A stretch of 64,000 nt of DNA from JAJDIA01 sp031555735 (GCA_031555735.1 JAVBUE010000004.1:1-64000), one strand, 5' to 3'. Positions 1 through 8,114 are shown, counted from the first letter of the stretch. A program made the numbers and translations. The notes: generated by a model not told the origin, from the letters alone.

Positions 1-51
1 TCGCAACCCTTCGGAGCGTTTTGAAAATCTTCACAAGTTACTTCCACATAC

Positions 52-372
52 TCATGCAACAAATCCCAACTCAAGTAGGAGACTACTAAGTCGGGATCGA
101 ATATCTTTGGAGGCAACGGGATTTACCGAAGGGTTACCAAAATGTTCCATTTCAAAAGGAAATGGTCGAAAAAAATAATCAGGATCCACCCCTAAAGTAT
201 CAGCCAATGCAAGTAAAACGGAACTGTCAGGCATCATTTTTCCATTCTCATATTTCGAGATAGACTGTTTACTGACAATATGTTCCATCTTATCACAAAG
301 CACATCCATGGACCAACCGGCCATGATCCTTGCGCTTTTTAACCGTTTCGAGAAATCAGCTTCTATATTCAT
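52..372 (-). pseudogene. XRE-family HTH regulator, probably truncated by frameshift
   Basis: A 106-residue protein with a classic Cro/C1 helix-turn-helix in residues 8-70 (SKQSISKYENGKMMPDS is the turn and recognition helix region). I know this N-terminus from longer Bacteroidetes regulators where the HTH is followed by an ImmA/IrrE-like metallopeptidase. Here the frame stops at 52-54. The next frame (+1 on the minus strand) stays open to the window edge and reads plausibly as ...LLHEYVEVTCEDFQNAPKG. This suggests either a frameshifted gene or a short stand-alone regulator. The start is the ATG at 372. The HTH assignment is firm; the broken state is inference. Confidence 0.6.
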
Positions 373-448
373 GCGATCTTAGCACCCTATTGGTTTACAA
401 AAATAAGTAATTCAAGCGGATCGTAGTTTGGGTGAGGTATAACCACGG

Positions 449-476
449 AAACCCTGCCGGAAGACCGGCAGGGTTT
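449..476 (-). terminator. Hairpin terminator after the DUF6383 gene
   Basis: Perfect 12-bp stem AAACCCTGCCGG / CCGGCAGGGTTT with the 4-base loop AAGA. It lies about 40 bases beyond the stop of the 970-residue gene and upstream of the HTH gene. The T tract is short on both strands, so termination is probable but not certain. Confidence 0.7.
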
Positions 477-517
477 CTATGATTTGTTCCCGAGGGAACG
501 AAGTTACTTACGTAAGC

Positions 518-3430
518 TTATTGTACAGATACTTTGAAAACGTCTGCACCTACTTTTACGATCAGCATGCCAGTTACAGCAAATGATTCGTAATCGGAAG
601 CAGCAGTAGCGTTAACAACTGTCTGACCCAGTACATTGTTGATAGTAACTACCTTACCAGCAGCACCCTGAACAATAACAGCACCATCAGCTACATAAAC
701 CTTAACACCAGACTCAGGCTGTGCACCTTCGTTAGAGGTCGGAGCACCAGTTTCTTCAAAACCAAGTTTCAATGCAGCAGCTTCATCATTAGTCAGATAA
801 ACAACACCGTTTTGGTATGCCAAGAAACCATTAGATGTTACTCCATCAGCCTTGAAGTTTTCAAACTTAACTAAATCAGTAGATGTTTTGCTTGTAAACT
901 TCATCTTGAATTGGAACTGAGAAGCTTTATCCTTTGTAAATTTAGTAGCATTGCCAATCAACAGAGAGTCGCCACCAACACTACGCAAAGTCTTAGCAGC
1001 AACAAACTGCATTCTTGCACGGTTAGTACCATCTACGTTGATAAAGTAATTCTTATTATTCTTAGCCAAAGAGTCAGACATCACACGCAGGAAGTTACCA
1101 GCCAATGTGTCACCCGTAATTTTAGCACCCTTCAGGATATAGTAGAAAGGAGCAGCTTCCGTACCTTTAACCTTAGCTGTATCTACATACAATTTGAAAT
1201 CATCTTCAGAGTATGTGGCTTTCAATACATCATCACCTTCGCGTTTTACTACAGCAAACATACTGCTATCAGCGCTAAGTGCACCAATAACATCGCTGCT
1301 TTCAAATTTCTTGTGACCAGCACCATCGCGTTTATACGGAGCATCAAATTCGTAGTTGATAGCTACAGCGTTGTTACCATACAATACGTTAACGGCTTCC
1401 AAAAGTGCAGTTGTACTGTTGATATTACCTTTCAGCTCATAGCAATCGCCCGGACGACCTTCAACAAGGATATAAGTACCTTTATTTTCAACTTCTCTGA
1501 AATAAACGGTAGCTGCATTAGAAGTAATGCCACGACCTAAAGTATCTTTCAGTACAAACTGAGAGCTTACACCTTTCACCGGATTGTGATATTCTACAAT
1601 GCTCTTATTGTCACTTGACATGATATAGTAAGCCTGACGTTCCAACTGAACTACACCTTTATCTACAACAGGACCAAATTTTTCAACAGCTCCCTTAGGA
1701 ACAAACTTGAATGTTAACGGAGATTCAGAAGCTCTAACCAAAGAATCATCATTAATCGAAATGCTCAAACCAGTCAGCAATGCATCTACATAATCCATTG
1801 TATATGCCTTTGTCTTATAGTCTTCGAAACGAGCATAACCAACAGTCTTATCCTTTGCATCAACCGCCATTGCTGTAATTTCAAGTGTATCACCATATAC
1901 TGTAGCAAATGAATCGGCAGCAATATAATACAGACCCGAATATTTAACATCAGCATTTTCACGGTTTTTCAACGTGGTTTCACCATCAAATACAAACTGA
2001 GTAGCTGGGACATGAGCATATGATTTATTAGACATAGCCGCTTTATTCGCTAAATTTACAATAGCGATGTTAGCTTCGTCCACATCGGCATAAAGAGTAG
2101 GAAGAGTAGTTTGACTCAGAACTTTCACTTGATATACCTTATTAATAGCCAATTTGCCTTCAGGAATTGTACCGCCCTTCAGAACAATTCTTGTCTGTTT
2201 GTTCGGTTCTGCTGCTGCAGCACCTGTAGTAAGGATATATCCGTCTTCCTTATCCATAGCATTTAACTGATTCACCTGCATTGGGAAAGTCCCAGCAACA
2301 GCAGCAAAAGGAGCAGTAGTTTGATAGCTATTATAAACCTTTACAATTACAGAATCATACGGATTGGAAAAACTCGGATCAATCGTGAAAGTATAATACG
2401 ATTTAGTAAGCTTAGGAGTAGTAACAGCAATTGTATCAACATCGAATGTCATACCGCTACCATCAGTAAGAGCAACTGAAGGGTTGTACGGAATGGTATC
2501 CACAACAGCATAAAAATGTTGTAATACGTTATTGCCGTTCTTAACCGGATTCCGAAGATCTTTCACGTAGATCTGAGTGTCAGCATCACCTGTAGCAGGA
2601 GTTTTAGGTTCAGCAAGGAAAGTTTTACCCATCAAAGGAATATTGTGGTCTGTCAACACACCATTAAAGAATGCAGACATAATGAAACCATTACCACCCT
2701 GAAGGCTGTTCAATTCTTTAACTGTCATGTTGCGCATAGCCGGTTTAAGGAAAGTGAAATTTATCACACCGTCTGTAGCTGTACCAACAGGAGTATTTAA
2801 ATGACTCTGTGCTAACATTGAAGGATCACCTGTTGTATTGAGATTTTTAGTTTTCACGAAACCTACAGGACGTACTCCTTGAGAATCTGCAGTCTGATTC
2901 ACAACTCTCAACTGCAAAGTAGAGTCTTGAGCGCTATTGAAATAATAGAAAGGTAATGCACCCACATAGGTTGCTGATTTAGGATTCACATTACCAACAA
3001 GATCGTTAGAACCGCCCAAAGTAGCTTTGACGCTATATCTGCTGTTGCCAGACTGTGTTACACCTGCCGTATTAAATGAAAGCTGCTGACCACTAACTTT
3101 ATTCTTAATTGTGTACACATACTTCCCAGTTGCAGCATTTTGCACATAGGCAACAGACCACAGAGCAGAGTCACCTGCAGCTTTAAGGTAAGTGTAAACA
3201 CCATCTACACCTTCTTCAACCTCATAAATAACCAAACTGTCGGTCTTTTGCTTAATCGACAAATACCCAGAGTAATTCGCATCCAACTCTGACGTTTTCA
3301 GATAATAATAATTTCCACTCACAATAGGGAATGTATTCGTACTGTCAAACAGCGACTGTGACTGCGCACTAGCCCCAAACGACACGAACAACCCCAGAAG
3401 AGCCACTAAAGTAAAAAACTTTTTGTTCAT
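518..3430 (-). CDS. Large secreted protein with C-terminal DUF6383-like module
   Basis: This 970-residue protein starts with a clear Sec signal peptide (MNKKFFTLVALLGLFVSFGASAQ, about 23 residues, Ala-x-Ala type site) and has no lipobox and no later membrane segment. The body is rich in Thr, Ser, Asn, Asp and short beta-type segments and looks like a series of beta domains. The last 70 residues (VKVYVADGAVIVQGAAGK, then NNVLGQTV) form a small beta-sandwich tail matching the DUF6383 family common in Parabacteroides, and similar in style to type IX secretion sorting domains. Function is unknown; surface or exported location is inferred. It is monocistronic, with a promoter about 110 bases upstream and a hairpin downstream. 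Base composition looks more A/T-rich than the ilv-leu block. Confidence 0.85.
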   Translation of the reverse strand: MNKKFFTLVALLGLFVSFGASAQSQSLFDSTNTFPIVSGNYYYLKTSELDANYSGYLSIKQKTDSLVIYEVEEGVDGVYTYLKAAGDSALWSVAYVQNAATGKYVYTIKNKVSGQQLSFNTAGVTQSGNSRYSVKATLGGSNDLVGNVNPKSATYVGALPFYYFNSAQDSTLQLRVVNQTADSQGVRPVGFVKTKNLNTTGDPSMLAQSHLNTPVGTATDGVINFTFLKPAMRNMTVKELNSLQGGNGFIMSAFFNGVLTDHNIPLMGKTFLAEPKTPATGDADTQIYVKDLRNPVKNGNNVLQHFYAVVDTIPYNPSVALTDGSGMTFDVDTIAVTTPKLTKSYYTFTIDPSFSNPYDSVIVKVYNSYQTTAPFAAVAGTFPMQVNQLNAMDKEDGYILTTGAAAAEPNKQTRIVLKGGTIPEGKLAINKVYQVKVLSQTTLPTLYADVDEANIAIVNLANKAAMSNKSYAHVPATQFVFDGETTLKNRENADVKYSGLYYIAADSFATVYGDTLEITAMAVDAKDKTVGYARFEDYKTKAYTMDYVDALLTGLSISINDDSLVRASESPLTFKFVPKGAVEKFGPVVDKGVVQLERQAYYIMSSDNKSIVEYHNPVKGVSSQFVLKDTLGRGITSNAATVYFREVENKGTYILVEGRPGDCYELKGNINSTTALLEAVNVLYGNNAVAINYEFDAPYKRDGAGHKKFESSDVIGALSADSSMFAVVKREGDDVLKATYSEDDFKLYVDTAKVKGTEAAPFYYILKGAKITGDTLAGNFLRVMSDSLAKNNKNYFINVDGTNRARMQFVAAKTLRSVGGDSLLIGNATKFTKDKASQFQFKMKFTSKTSTDLVKFENFKADGVTSNGFLAYQNGVVYLTNDEAAALKLGFEETGAPTSNEGAQPESGVKVYVADGAVIVQGAAGKVVTINNVLGQTVVNATAASDYESFAVTGMLIVKVGADVFKVSVQ

Positions 3431-3538
3431 AATTTAATAAATTAATATTAGTACTAAGTATATAAAATTTCTCTTGTTTTACGCTACCATCGGCGCTTTT
3501 ACCCACACGGATACAGCAAGCCCACGATATCTATGTGG

Positions 3539-3568
3539 CAAAAGTAAGGAATACTTTGATACACACAA
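3539..3568 (-). promoter_or_regulatory. Bacteroidota-type promoter for the 970-residue gene
   Basis: Reading the minus strand, TTG (3568-3566), a 19-base spacer, then TACTTTTG (3546-3539) matches the -33/-7 pattern TTG-N19-TAnnTTTG. The predicted transcript start is about 100 bases before the ATG at 3430, which leaves a long AT-rich untranslated leader. Confidence 0.75.
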
Positions 3569-3817
3569 TGCTTTTTACGTATTTTTTCACCCATTTTCAT
3601 GTTTTCTTATCCATTTTAGGGGTATTTAAGGACAAAAGGGGCGGTTTTCGCAACAAAACGCCCATTCTCCCTTATCAACCCAACGAAACGAAGAAGGTAT
3701 TACGCTGTAATTGAACACTTTCAACCATTCATCAGAAGAAACAGTTTATACTCCCTTCCGGTTTCCGCCACAAAGATAGCACCCACCCGGTAAACAGCCA
3801 AAGATATAGATAAAAAA

Positions 3818-3837
3818 TAATGTACGCGCGTACATTA
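3818..3837. repeat. Perfect 20-bp palindrome
   Basis: TAATGTACGCGCGTACATTA reads identically on both strands with no central spacer. It sits in the gene-free stretch 3431-4215 between divergent genes. It could be a dimeric regulator site, a methylation target or a cruciform; nothing nearby decides which. Confidence 0.7.
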
Positions 3838-3882
3838 ATACATATAAACGAAAAGAGTCACATCTGCCACGCGCTTCCATCC

Positions 3883-4003
3883 GGTGGAACAAAAGTTTCA
3901 TCCTGATGGGACAAAAAGTTTCATTGGGTAGAACAAACAGTTCCAATAGGTGGGAAAAACAGTTCCATTAGGTAGATCTTTTTGTTTCAATAGGTGGAAA
4001 CCC
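3883..4003. repeat. 22-bp tandem array, five and a half degenerate units
   Basis: Units start at 3883, 3905, 3927, 3949, 3971 and 3993 with an exact 22-bp step. The best units are GGTAGAACAAACAGTTCC+AATA (3927-3948) and GGTGGGAAAAACAGTTCC+ATTA (3949-3970). Most begin GGTRGR, five contain GTTYC near the end, and sequence identity between units is only partial. There are no unique spacers, so this is not CRISPR. A second 22-bp array with GGTRGA starts lies at 44174-44261. Apart from this array and the palindrome at 3818, I see no gene in 3431-4215. Confidence 0.75.
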
Positions 4004-4154
4004 GGAGAATCGCTGCGTCGCCGGATTTGCAGTTCCGCTCAGTCGTGCATATACGGCTCAATCGGGTTTTGACATGGATCCTGAACTTGGCAATACACGG
4101 AGAAACACACGTAATGCCGTTATGACAAAAGGCACAAATAAACAACGAAAAAAA

Positions 4155-4195
4155 TCCACTTATTTTGTGGAATACATAGATTTATAGTACATTTG
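4155..4195 (+). promoter_or_regulatory. higBA promoter with overlapping operator-like inverted repeat
   Basis: TTTG (4164-4167), 20 bases, TACATTTG (4188-4195) fits the Bacteroidota promoter, and the toxin ATG follows at 4216. The inverted repeat TCCAC (4155-4159) and GTGGA (4167-4171) brackets the -33 element, where a HigA dimer would repress its own operon. The promoter is seen in the sequence; the operator role is inferred from how HigBA systems behave. Confidence 0.7.
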
Positions 4196-4215
4196 CAACA
4201 GGAAACAGAACCAAC

Positions 4216-4533
4216 ATGGAAATATCATTTGAAAAGGAATACTTGCGAGAGCTATATGAGACTGGGAAAACAACGGACAAGAAACACCGTTTTCAGCCCA
4301 AAGTGACATCAAAGTACCGGAAAACTATTGACATACTCGAATCGGTAGCCCGAATCGAAGATCTGTACAGGTTTAACTCATTACATTTTGAAGCACTACA
4401 AGGCGACAAAAAAGGCATTTTATCGGTACGAGTAAATGACAAATATCGGATTGAGTTTACAGCAAAGCAAGTCATTTCAGAGATTGTTATTACCATTTGC
4501 AACATTATAGATCTGTCAAATCACTATAAATAA
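4216..4533 (+). CDS. higB: HigB-like toxin, RelE/ParE superfamily
   Basis: The 105-residue protein has the compact RelE/ParE fold pattern: an N-terminal helix (FEKEYLRELYETGK), a basic middle (FQPKVTSKYRKTIDIL), and C-terminal beta strands with GILSVRVNDKYRIEF, the substrate-facing strand typical of HigB. Family members are ribosome-dependent mRNA endonucleases that cut translated messages. The toxin gene comes first and the antitoxin second, 7 bases apart, which is the diagnostic HigBA order. The start ATG is 20 bases after the promoter -7 box. Activity is inferred from the family; the key basic residues look intact. Confidence 0.88.
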   Translation: MEISFEKEYLRELYETGKTTDKKHRFQPKVTSKYRKTIDILESVARIEDLYRFNSLHFEALQGDKKGILSVRVNDKYRIEFTAKQVISEIVITICNIIDLSNHYK

Positions 4534-4540
4534 AGGCATT

Positions 4541-4852
4541 ATGGGAGCAATAAAATACGGGTTCACCCCCACACACCCCGGTGAAGTACTCAAGGATGAG
4601 TTGGAATACCGCAAGTTGTCGCAAAGCCAGTTGGCTAAGCAAATGGGAATGTCGTATAAGGTGCTGAATGACATCCTGAATGAGCGCCGACCGTTGACCA
4701 CTACTACCGCCATGCTTTTTGAAGCCGCCACCGGGATTCCGGCAGAGGCTTTGATGCGGTTGCAGTTGAAATACAATATGCAGGTGGCAAGCCAGGATAA
4801 AACGTTAGCCGCTCGTCTCGCCGAAATCCGCAGGATGACGGCTATGCTTTGA
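4541..4852 (+). CDS. higA: HigA antitoxin, XRE-family DNA-binding protein
   Basis: A 103-residue protein opening with FTPTHPGEVLKDEL, the hallmark N-terminus of HigA/VapI antitoxins, followed by an HTH (LSQSQLAKQMGMSYKVLNDILNERR) at residues 29-55. In this family it neutralises HigB by direct binding and represses the operon through the HTH. It lies 7 bases after higB in the same operon. Just past its stop the minus strand carries the end of a broken gene (4856-5040), which suggests the module arrived by insertion. Confidence 0.92.
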   Translation: MGAIKYGFTPTHPGEVLKDELEYRKLSQSQLAKQMGMSYKVLNDILNERRPLTTTTAMLFEAATGIPAEALMRLQLKYNMQVASQDKTLAARLAEIRRMTAML

Positions 4853-4855
4853 TGC

Positions 4856-5040
4856 GGGTTAATGAATTGCGATTTAGTGTATTTCGCAGGGGTATCCATA
4901 TCCTCTATATCGAATAAAATGCGGAAAAAGTCTTTTTTGGTCAGCCCCAAATTACGTAAGGCATTCAGTATGATAAATTCCGGAACCGGATTTTCATGTG
5001 TTTGTACGATACCGGCATCAGAAAGATATTTTGCTATTTA
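4856..5040 (-). pseudogene. Gene remnant truncated next to higA
   Basis: On the minus strand from a TAA at about 5040 the frame reads IAKYLSDAGIVQTHENPVPE, then a protein-like stretch including LGLTKKDFFRILFDIEDMD and TPAKYTKSQFINPHQ. After that it runs antisense into higA with implausible composition. The upstream end is closed by the stop. I do not recognise the family. It looks like about 60 codons from the inside or end of a lost gene, cut by the arrival of the toxin-antitoxin modules on either side. The alternative, chance protein-like sequence, cannot be excluded. Confidence 0.4.
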
Positions 5041-5080
5041 ATTAGTGCGGCATTTGTGAACATATCTGTTGACAATTCAG

Positions 5081-5088
5081 TACTTTTG
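5081..5088 (+). promoter_or_regulatory. -7 box placed directly before the HTH antitoxin ATG
   Basis: TACTTTTG (5081-5088) matches TAnnTTTG and is only four bases from the ATG at 5093. Since transcription normally starts a few bases after this box, the message would have almost no leader. No convincing -33 element is seen at the usual spacing. Confidence 0.5.
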
Positions 5089-5092
5089 CAGG

Positions 5093-5647
5093 ATGAATAG
5101 TGTTGGGCAATATATCGATTCACTCATCAAAGATGGCGGGCGCAAGCAATCTGACGTTGCGAGAGGTATTGGCGTACAGCGCCAGTTGCTCAGTTATGTC
5201 ATTGCCGGACGACGCGAATTGTCCATGTCGTTGGCTCTGAAATTGGAATCGTTTTTCAACTTACCCGAAGGAATACTTCTCAAAATGCAGGCTGAAAACA
5301 GCATTCGTTCCTATAAACAACAACTTAAAAATGAATTGGCAAAGCAGTTGCTCAAAGCCAACGCATTCTGGTCTTACGCGAATGTATCAGCAGCGGAAAT
5401 TCCCGCAGAGGAGATGATTGAAAAAACGTTTATATATCTTGATCTTAAGGATATCGCTAAACTATTTGAGCTTTATCCAAGGGACTATATCCGAAAAATC
5501 TGGCGGAAGAAAATGGCTATTCAAGGTGATTATCTTTTCAACCTCAATGTGATGATCGCCCTTTACTATTTCGATATCAAGCAACCCGAAAGATACCTCA
5601 AACGTGTTGAACGTGAACATCTCAAACACCTATTGGAAAATGCGTAA
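5093..5647 (+). CDS. HTH antitoxin-like protein of an AbiE-type module
   Basis: From the ATG at 5093 the protein has 184 residues; a TTG start 24 bases upstream would sit inside the -7 box and is unlikely. Residues 8-62 form an XRE-type HTH (RKQSDVARGIGVQRQLLSYV, then AGRRELSMSLALKLE). The C-terminal 90 residues (FWSYANVSAAEIPAEEMIE, then FELYPRDYIRKIWRKKM) resemble the DUF6922-like partner domain found beside Bacteroidetes nucleotidyltransferase toxins. It overlaps the toxin gene by 8 bases, so the two are translationally coupled. It likely represses its own promoter and counters the toxin. The module assignment is good; the exact antitoxin class is less sure. Confidence 0.75.
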   Translation: MNSVGQYIDSLIKDGGRKQSDVARGIGVQRQLLSYVIAGRRELSMSLALKLESFFNLPEGILLKMQAENSIRSYKQQLKNELAKQLLKANAFWSYANVSAAEIPAEEMIEKTFIYLDLKDIAKLFELYPRDYIRKIWRKKMAIQGDYLFNLNVMIALYYFDIKQPERYLKRVEREHLKHLLENA

Positions 5648-6296
5648 AGGTTTAACAGAAAGAATAGACATCATCATTGAGAAAGTGGCAACCATGGAAA
5701 GCATAAAGCCCTATATCTTAAGAGGCGGAATTGCGCTTGCCATGCAGATCGGACATCGCAAAAGTGAGGATTTGGATTTTATGATGTGGCGCAAGTCAAA
5801 AACAGAAAAGCCAGAGGTTGAATGGACTGTCATCGAGAAAGAGCTTAAAGAGAAAATCGGTGTGGTGGAGCATTTCAATATGCTTGGCTTCGACCAGGTG
5901 GAGTTTGTCGTGAAGGGGGTTAAATTCTCCTTCTACGTAAGCAATAATTATTGTCCTGTATCAGAGCCTGTTGCGTATATCGGGAATATCCGTCTGGCGG
6001 ATATTTACTCTATTCTGGCTATGAAGATGGAGGTGATGCTTCGTAGAATGAAAATGAGAGACTACTACGATATTTATGCGATTCTGAAAGAAGGATATGA
6101 TATTTCAAAAGGAATTGATTCTGCGTTAAAGTACTCCCGTCACAAATTAAGCACCAAAAACGTCGTGATGATGCTATTGTCAGACAGATTTATGTCGGAT
6201 GAAAATTTTAAACAACTCGATCCAAAATACGAGGTATCGATAGAGGAGATGCGTACATACATTCTTCAAGAACTGAAAAACGCATCATTGGCATGA
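5640..6296 (+). CDS. AbiEii/AbiGii-type nucleotidyltransferase toxin
   Basis: Using the ATG at 5640 that overlaps the upstream stop, the protein has 218 residues. An earlier in-frame start at 5604 lies within the antitoxin gene. The core RGGIALAMQIGHRKSEDLDF carries the nucleotidyltransferase signature GG...(K/R)S-x-D-L-D near residue 30, and MKMRDYYDIYAI near residue 145 is the conserved second motif (RDxYD). AbiEii-type enzymes are toxins of abortive-infection, type IV-like modules that transfer nucleotides to a cellular target. Catalytic residues appear intact, so an active toxin is likely. It follows HigBA closely and forms part of a small defence or stability island. Confidence 0.85.
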   Translation: MRKGLTERIDIIIEKVATMESIKPYILRGGIALAMQIGHRKSEDLDFMMWRKSKTEKPEVEWTVIEKELKEKIGVVEHFNMLGFDQVEFVVKGVKFSFYVSNNYCPVSEPVAYIGNIRLADIYSILAMKMEVMLRRMKMRDYYDIYAILKEGYDISKGIDSALKYSRHKLSTKNVVMMLLSDRFMSDENFKQLDPKYEVSIEEMRTYILQELKNASLA

Positions 6297-6326
6297 TTTT
6301 ACAAATTAATCTTTCCACGCCCACCA

Positions 6327-7163
6327 TCACCCCTCTGCCCTGTGCAGTGTAAGCTGCGGGAAGGGGAAGGAGATGCCTTCGGCGTTGAAGGTGTTGTAGA
6401 TGAGGTTGTTGGTTTCGAAATAGACGTCCCAGTAATCGGCGGCGTTCACCCAGACGCGGATCACGACGTTTACGCTACTGGCCGCCAGGGCATGCAGTTG
6501 GAAATAAGGGGCGGGATCGGGCAGGATACGGGCATCTTTAGACAGGATACCCTCCACGATCCGGCGGACATGGGCGATATCGGTACCATAATCCACTCCG
6601 ACAATCCACTCGATGCGGCGTGTTTTCACATTATAATTGGTTACGGCGTTACTGCTCATCGAGCCGTTCGGTGCAAAAACAAGCTTGCCGTCAACGGTGG
6701 TGAGCACCGTATGGAAAATCTGAATCTCTTTCACCGTTCCAGAGGCCGTGGTTGATTCGATATAATCGCCTACCCGGTACGGTTTGAACAGGAGGACGAT
6801 CAGTCCCCCGGCAAAGTTCGACAGGTTGCCGCTCAGCGCCATACCGACAGCCAGACCCGCCGAAGCCAGCAAGGCGGCAAACGAAGTGGTTTCCACACCC
6901 AACGCCCCCACGATGGCAATGATCAGCAATACCGTCAGCGTAATATTCACCAGGCTGGCGGTGAAGGTACGGACAGAAGGCTCTACCTGCCGCTTATACA
7001 TGATCTTCTTCACCAGCTTGTTCAACATGCTGATCAGGAATCGTCCGACGACAAAGATCAGTAATGCTTTGAGGACACTGAATCCTAACGAGGTTCCCAT
7101 CTCGACCAGCTTTTCCAGCATGGCCTGTACCTTGGTGAGTTGTTCTGCCTGAAGTTCTACCAT
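6327..7163 (-). CDS. Small-conductance mechanosensitive channel, MscS family
   Basis: The 278-residue length is typical of compact MscS. Membrane segments lie near residues 20-45, 65-90 and 92-125. The pore-lining third helix is rich in Gly and Ala (LLASAGLAVGMALSGNLSNF), followed by the family signature LIVLLFKPYRVGDYIE and then the cytoplasmic beta domain (FHTVLTTVDGKLVFAPNGSM) and vestibule. The channel opens under membrane tension to release solutes during hypo-osmotic shock. It is a single gene. A TACTTTTG box on the minus strand at 7199-7192 may be its -7 element, but no clean -33 is seen. Confidence 0.93.
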   Translation of the reverse strand: MVELQAEQLTKVQAMLEKLVEMGTSLGFSVLKALLIFVVGRFLISMLNKLVKKIMYKRQVEPSVRTFTASLVNITLTVLLIIAIVGALGVETTSFAALLASAGLAVGMALSGNLSNFAGGLIVLLFKPYRVGDYIESTTASGTVKEIQIFHTVLTTVDGKLVFAPNGSMSSNAVTNYNVKTRRIEWIVGVDYGTDIAHVRRIVEGILSKDARILPDPAPYFQLHALAASSVNVVIRVWVNAADYWDVYFETNNLIYNTFNAEGISFPFPQLTLHRAEG

Positions 7164-7268
7164 AGTTATACTATTCTGTTATAATCCGTAGCAAAAGTAT
7201 AAAATTATTGTAATACGGAAGCTGAAATTGTTTTTTACGTAGCTTTGCCGGATAAAGAAAAAACTCGG

Positions 7269-8114
7269 ATGCGTATTAAACATAATAGACTCAAAATACA
7301 GGCGATATTTGCGCTGCTGCTGGCTTGTAGCCTGAATATGGCGGCACAGACGTACGCCGAATGGGTGGAAAAGAGCTATGACTTCCTGGAAAAGAACGAC
7401 TTGGCTATGGCTGAGTCCTGTCTTACAACTGCTATGAGACAGGAGCCGGGCAACCCTGCCAACTATGCGTTGCTGTGTAACCTCGGTACGATCCAGCGCC
7501 GGCAGGGAAAATTCCGGGAGGCGATAGACGCATACACGATCGCACTCAGCCGGCAGCCTTCCGACGAAACATTGCTCGAAAACCGCGCCTCCCTCTATGC
7601 CCAACTTGGTGAAGTAGAGAAAGCGCTGGCCGATTATACCATCCTCCTTATCAACCAACCCGAAAACCAGGACGCGCTCTATTGCCGGGGACTGCTTCAC
7701 CTGCAACAGCGCGACTACATCAACGCCGAAACCGATTTTGAGAAGATACTCGAGATCAACAATAATTCCTTCCAGGGACAACTGGGTCATGCCATCCTGG
7801 AGAAGATGCGAGGCAATTACGCCGACAGCGAACAACTGTACAACTACCTCATCGGCCGCATGCCCAAAGAGTGGTCGCTATACGAAGGACGTGCCGAACT
7901 GTACTTCCTGATGGGGAAGAACGCACGCGCCATGGCCGACATCAACAAACTGTTTGTCGAATCCACCCCGACGGCCGGCCTTTATGTGCTCCGCGGCAAA
8001 GTAAAACTGGCCCAGTACGAGAAGAAACCGGCGATTGAAGATTTCCAGATCGCGTTAGATATGGGGTACGACCCCGCCATCATCGGTGAACTGATGAAAT
8101 TGGCTAACAATTAA
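7269..8114 (+). CDS. Secreted tetratricopeptide repeat protein
   Basis: From the ATG at 7269 the protein has 281 residues. An upstream TTG start at 7245 falls inside the TAGCTTTG (7240-7247) that looks like its own -7 box, so I reject it. A signal peptide (KIQAIFALLLACSLNMAAQ) is followed by about six TPR units, for example ANYALLCNLGTIQRRQGKF, AIDAYTIALSRQPSDETLLE and ALADYTILLINQPENQDALY. TPR arrays bind proteins; the partner is unknown. The predicted site is periplasm or outer-membrane face. The gene stands alone between MscS and the kinase. Confidence 0.82.
   Translation: MRIKHNRLKIQAIFALLLACSLNMAAQTYAEWVEKSYDFLEKNDLAMAESCLTTAMRQEPGNPANYALLCNLGTIQRRQGKFREAIDAYTIALSRQPSDETLLENRASLYAQLGEVEKALADYTILLINQPENQDALYCRGLLHLQQRDYINAETDFEKILEINNNSFQGQLGHAILEKMRGNYADSEQLYNYLIGRMPKEWSLYEGRAELYFLMGKNARAMADINKLFVESTPTAGLYVLRGKVKLAQYEKKPAIEDFQIALDMGYDPAIIGELMKLANN

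Noticed and set aside
911..1540. 209-codon plus-strand frame inside the 970-residue gene
   Set aside because: Composition rich in Ser, Thr, Ile and Phe with no start context; the minus-strand gene has a signal peptide and a good promoter.
3883..4003. Possible CRISPR array
   Set aside because: Units abut without unique spacers and differ from each other; no cas genes are present.
4516..4950. 144-codon minus-strand frame across higA
   Set aside because: Only its first 34 codons look protein-like and those are reported as a remnant; the rest is antisense to higA.
7245..7268. TTG start for the TPR protein at 7245
   Set aside because: It lies within the probable -7 box TAGCTTTG; the ATG at 7269 gives a normal signal peptide.
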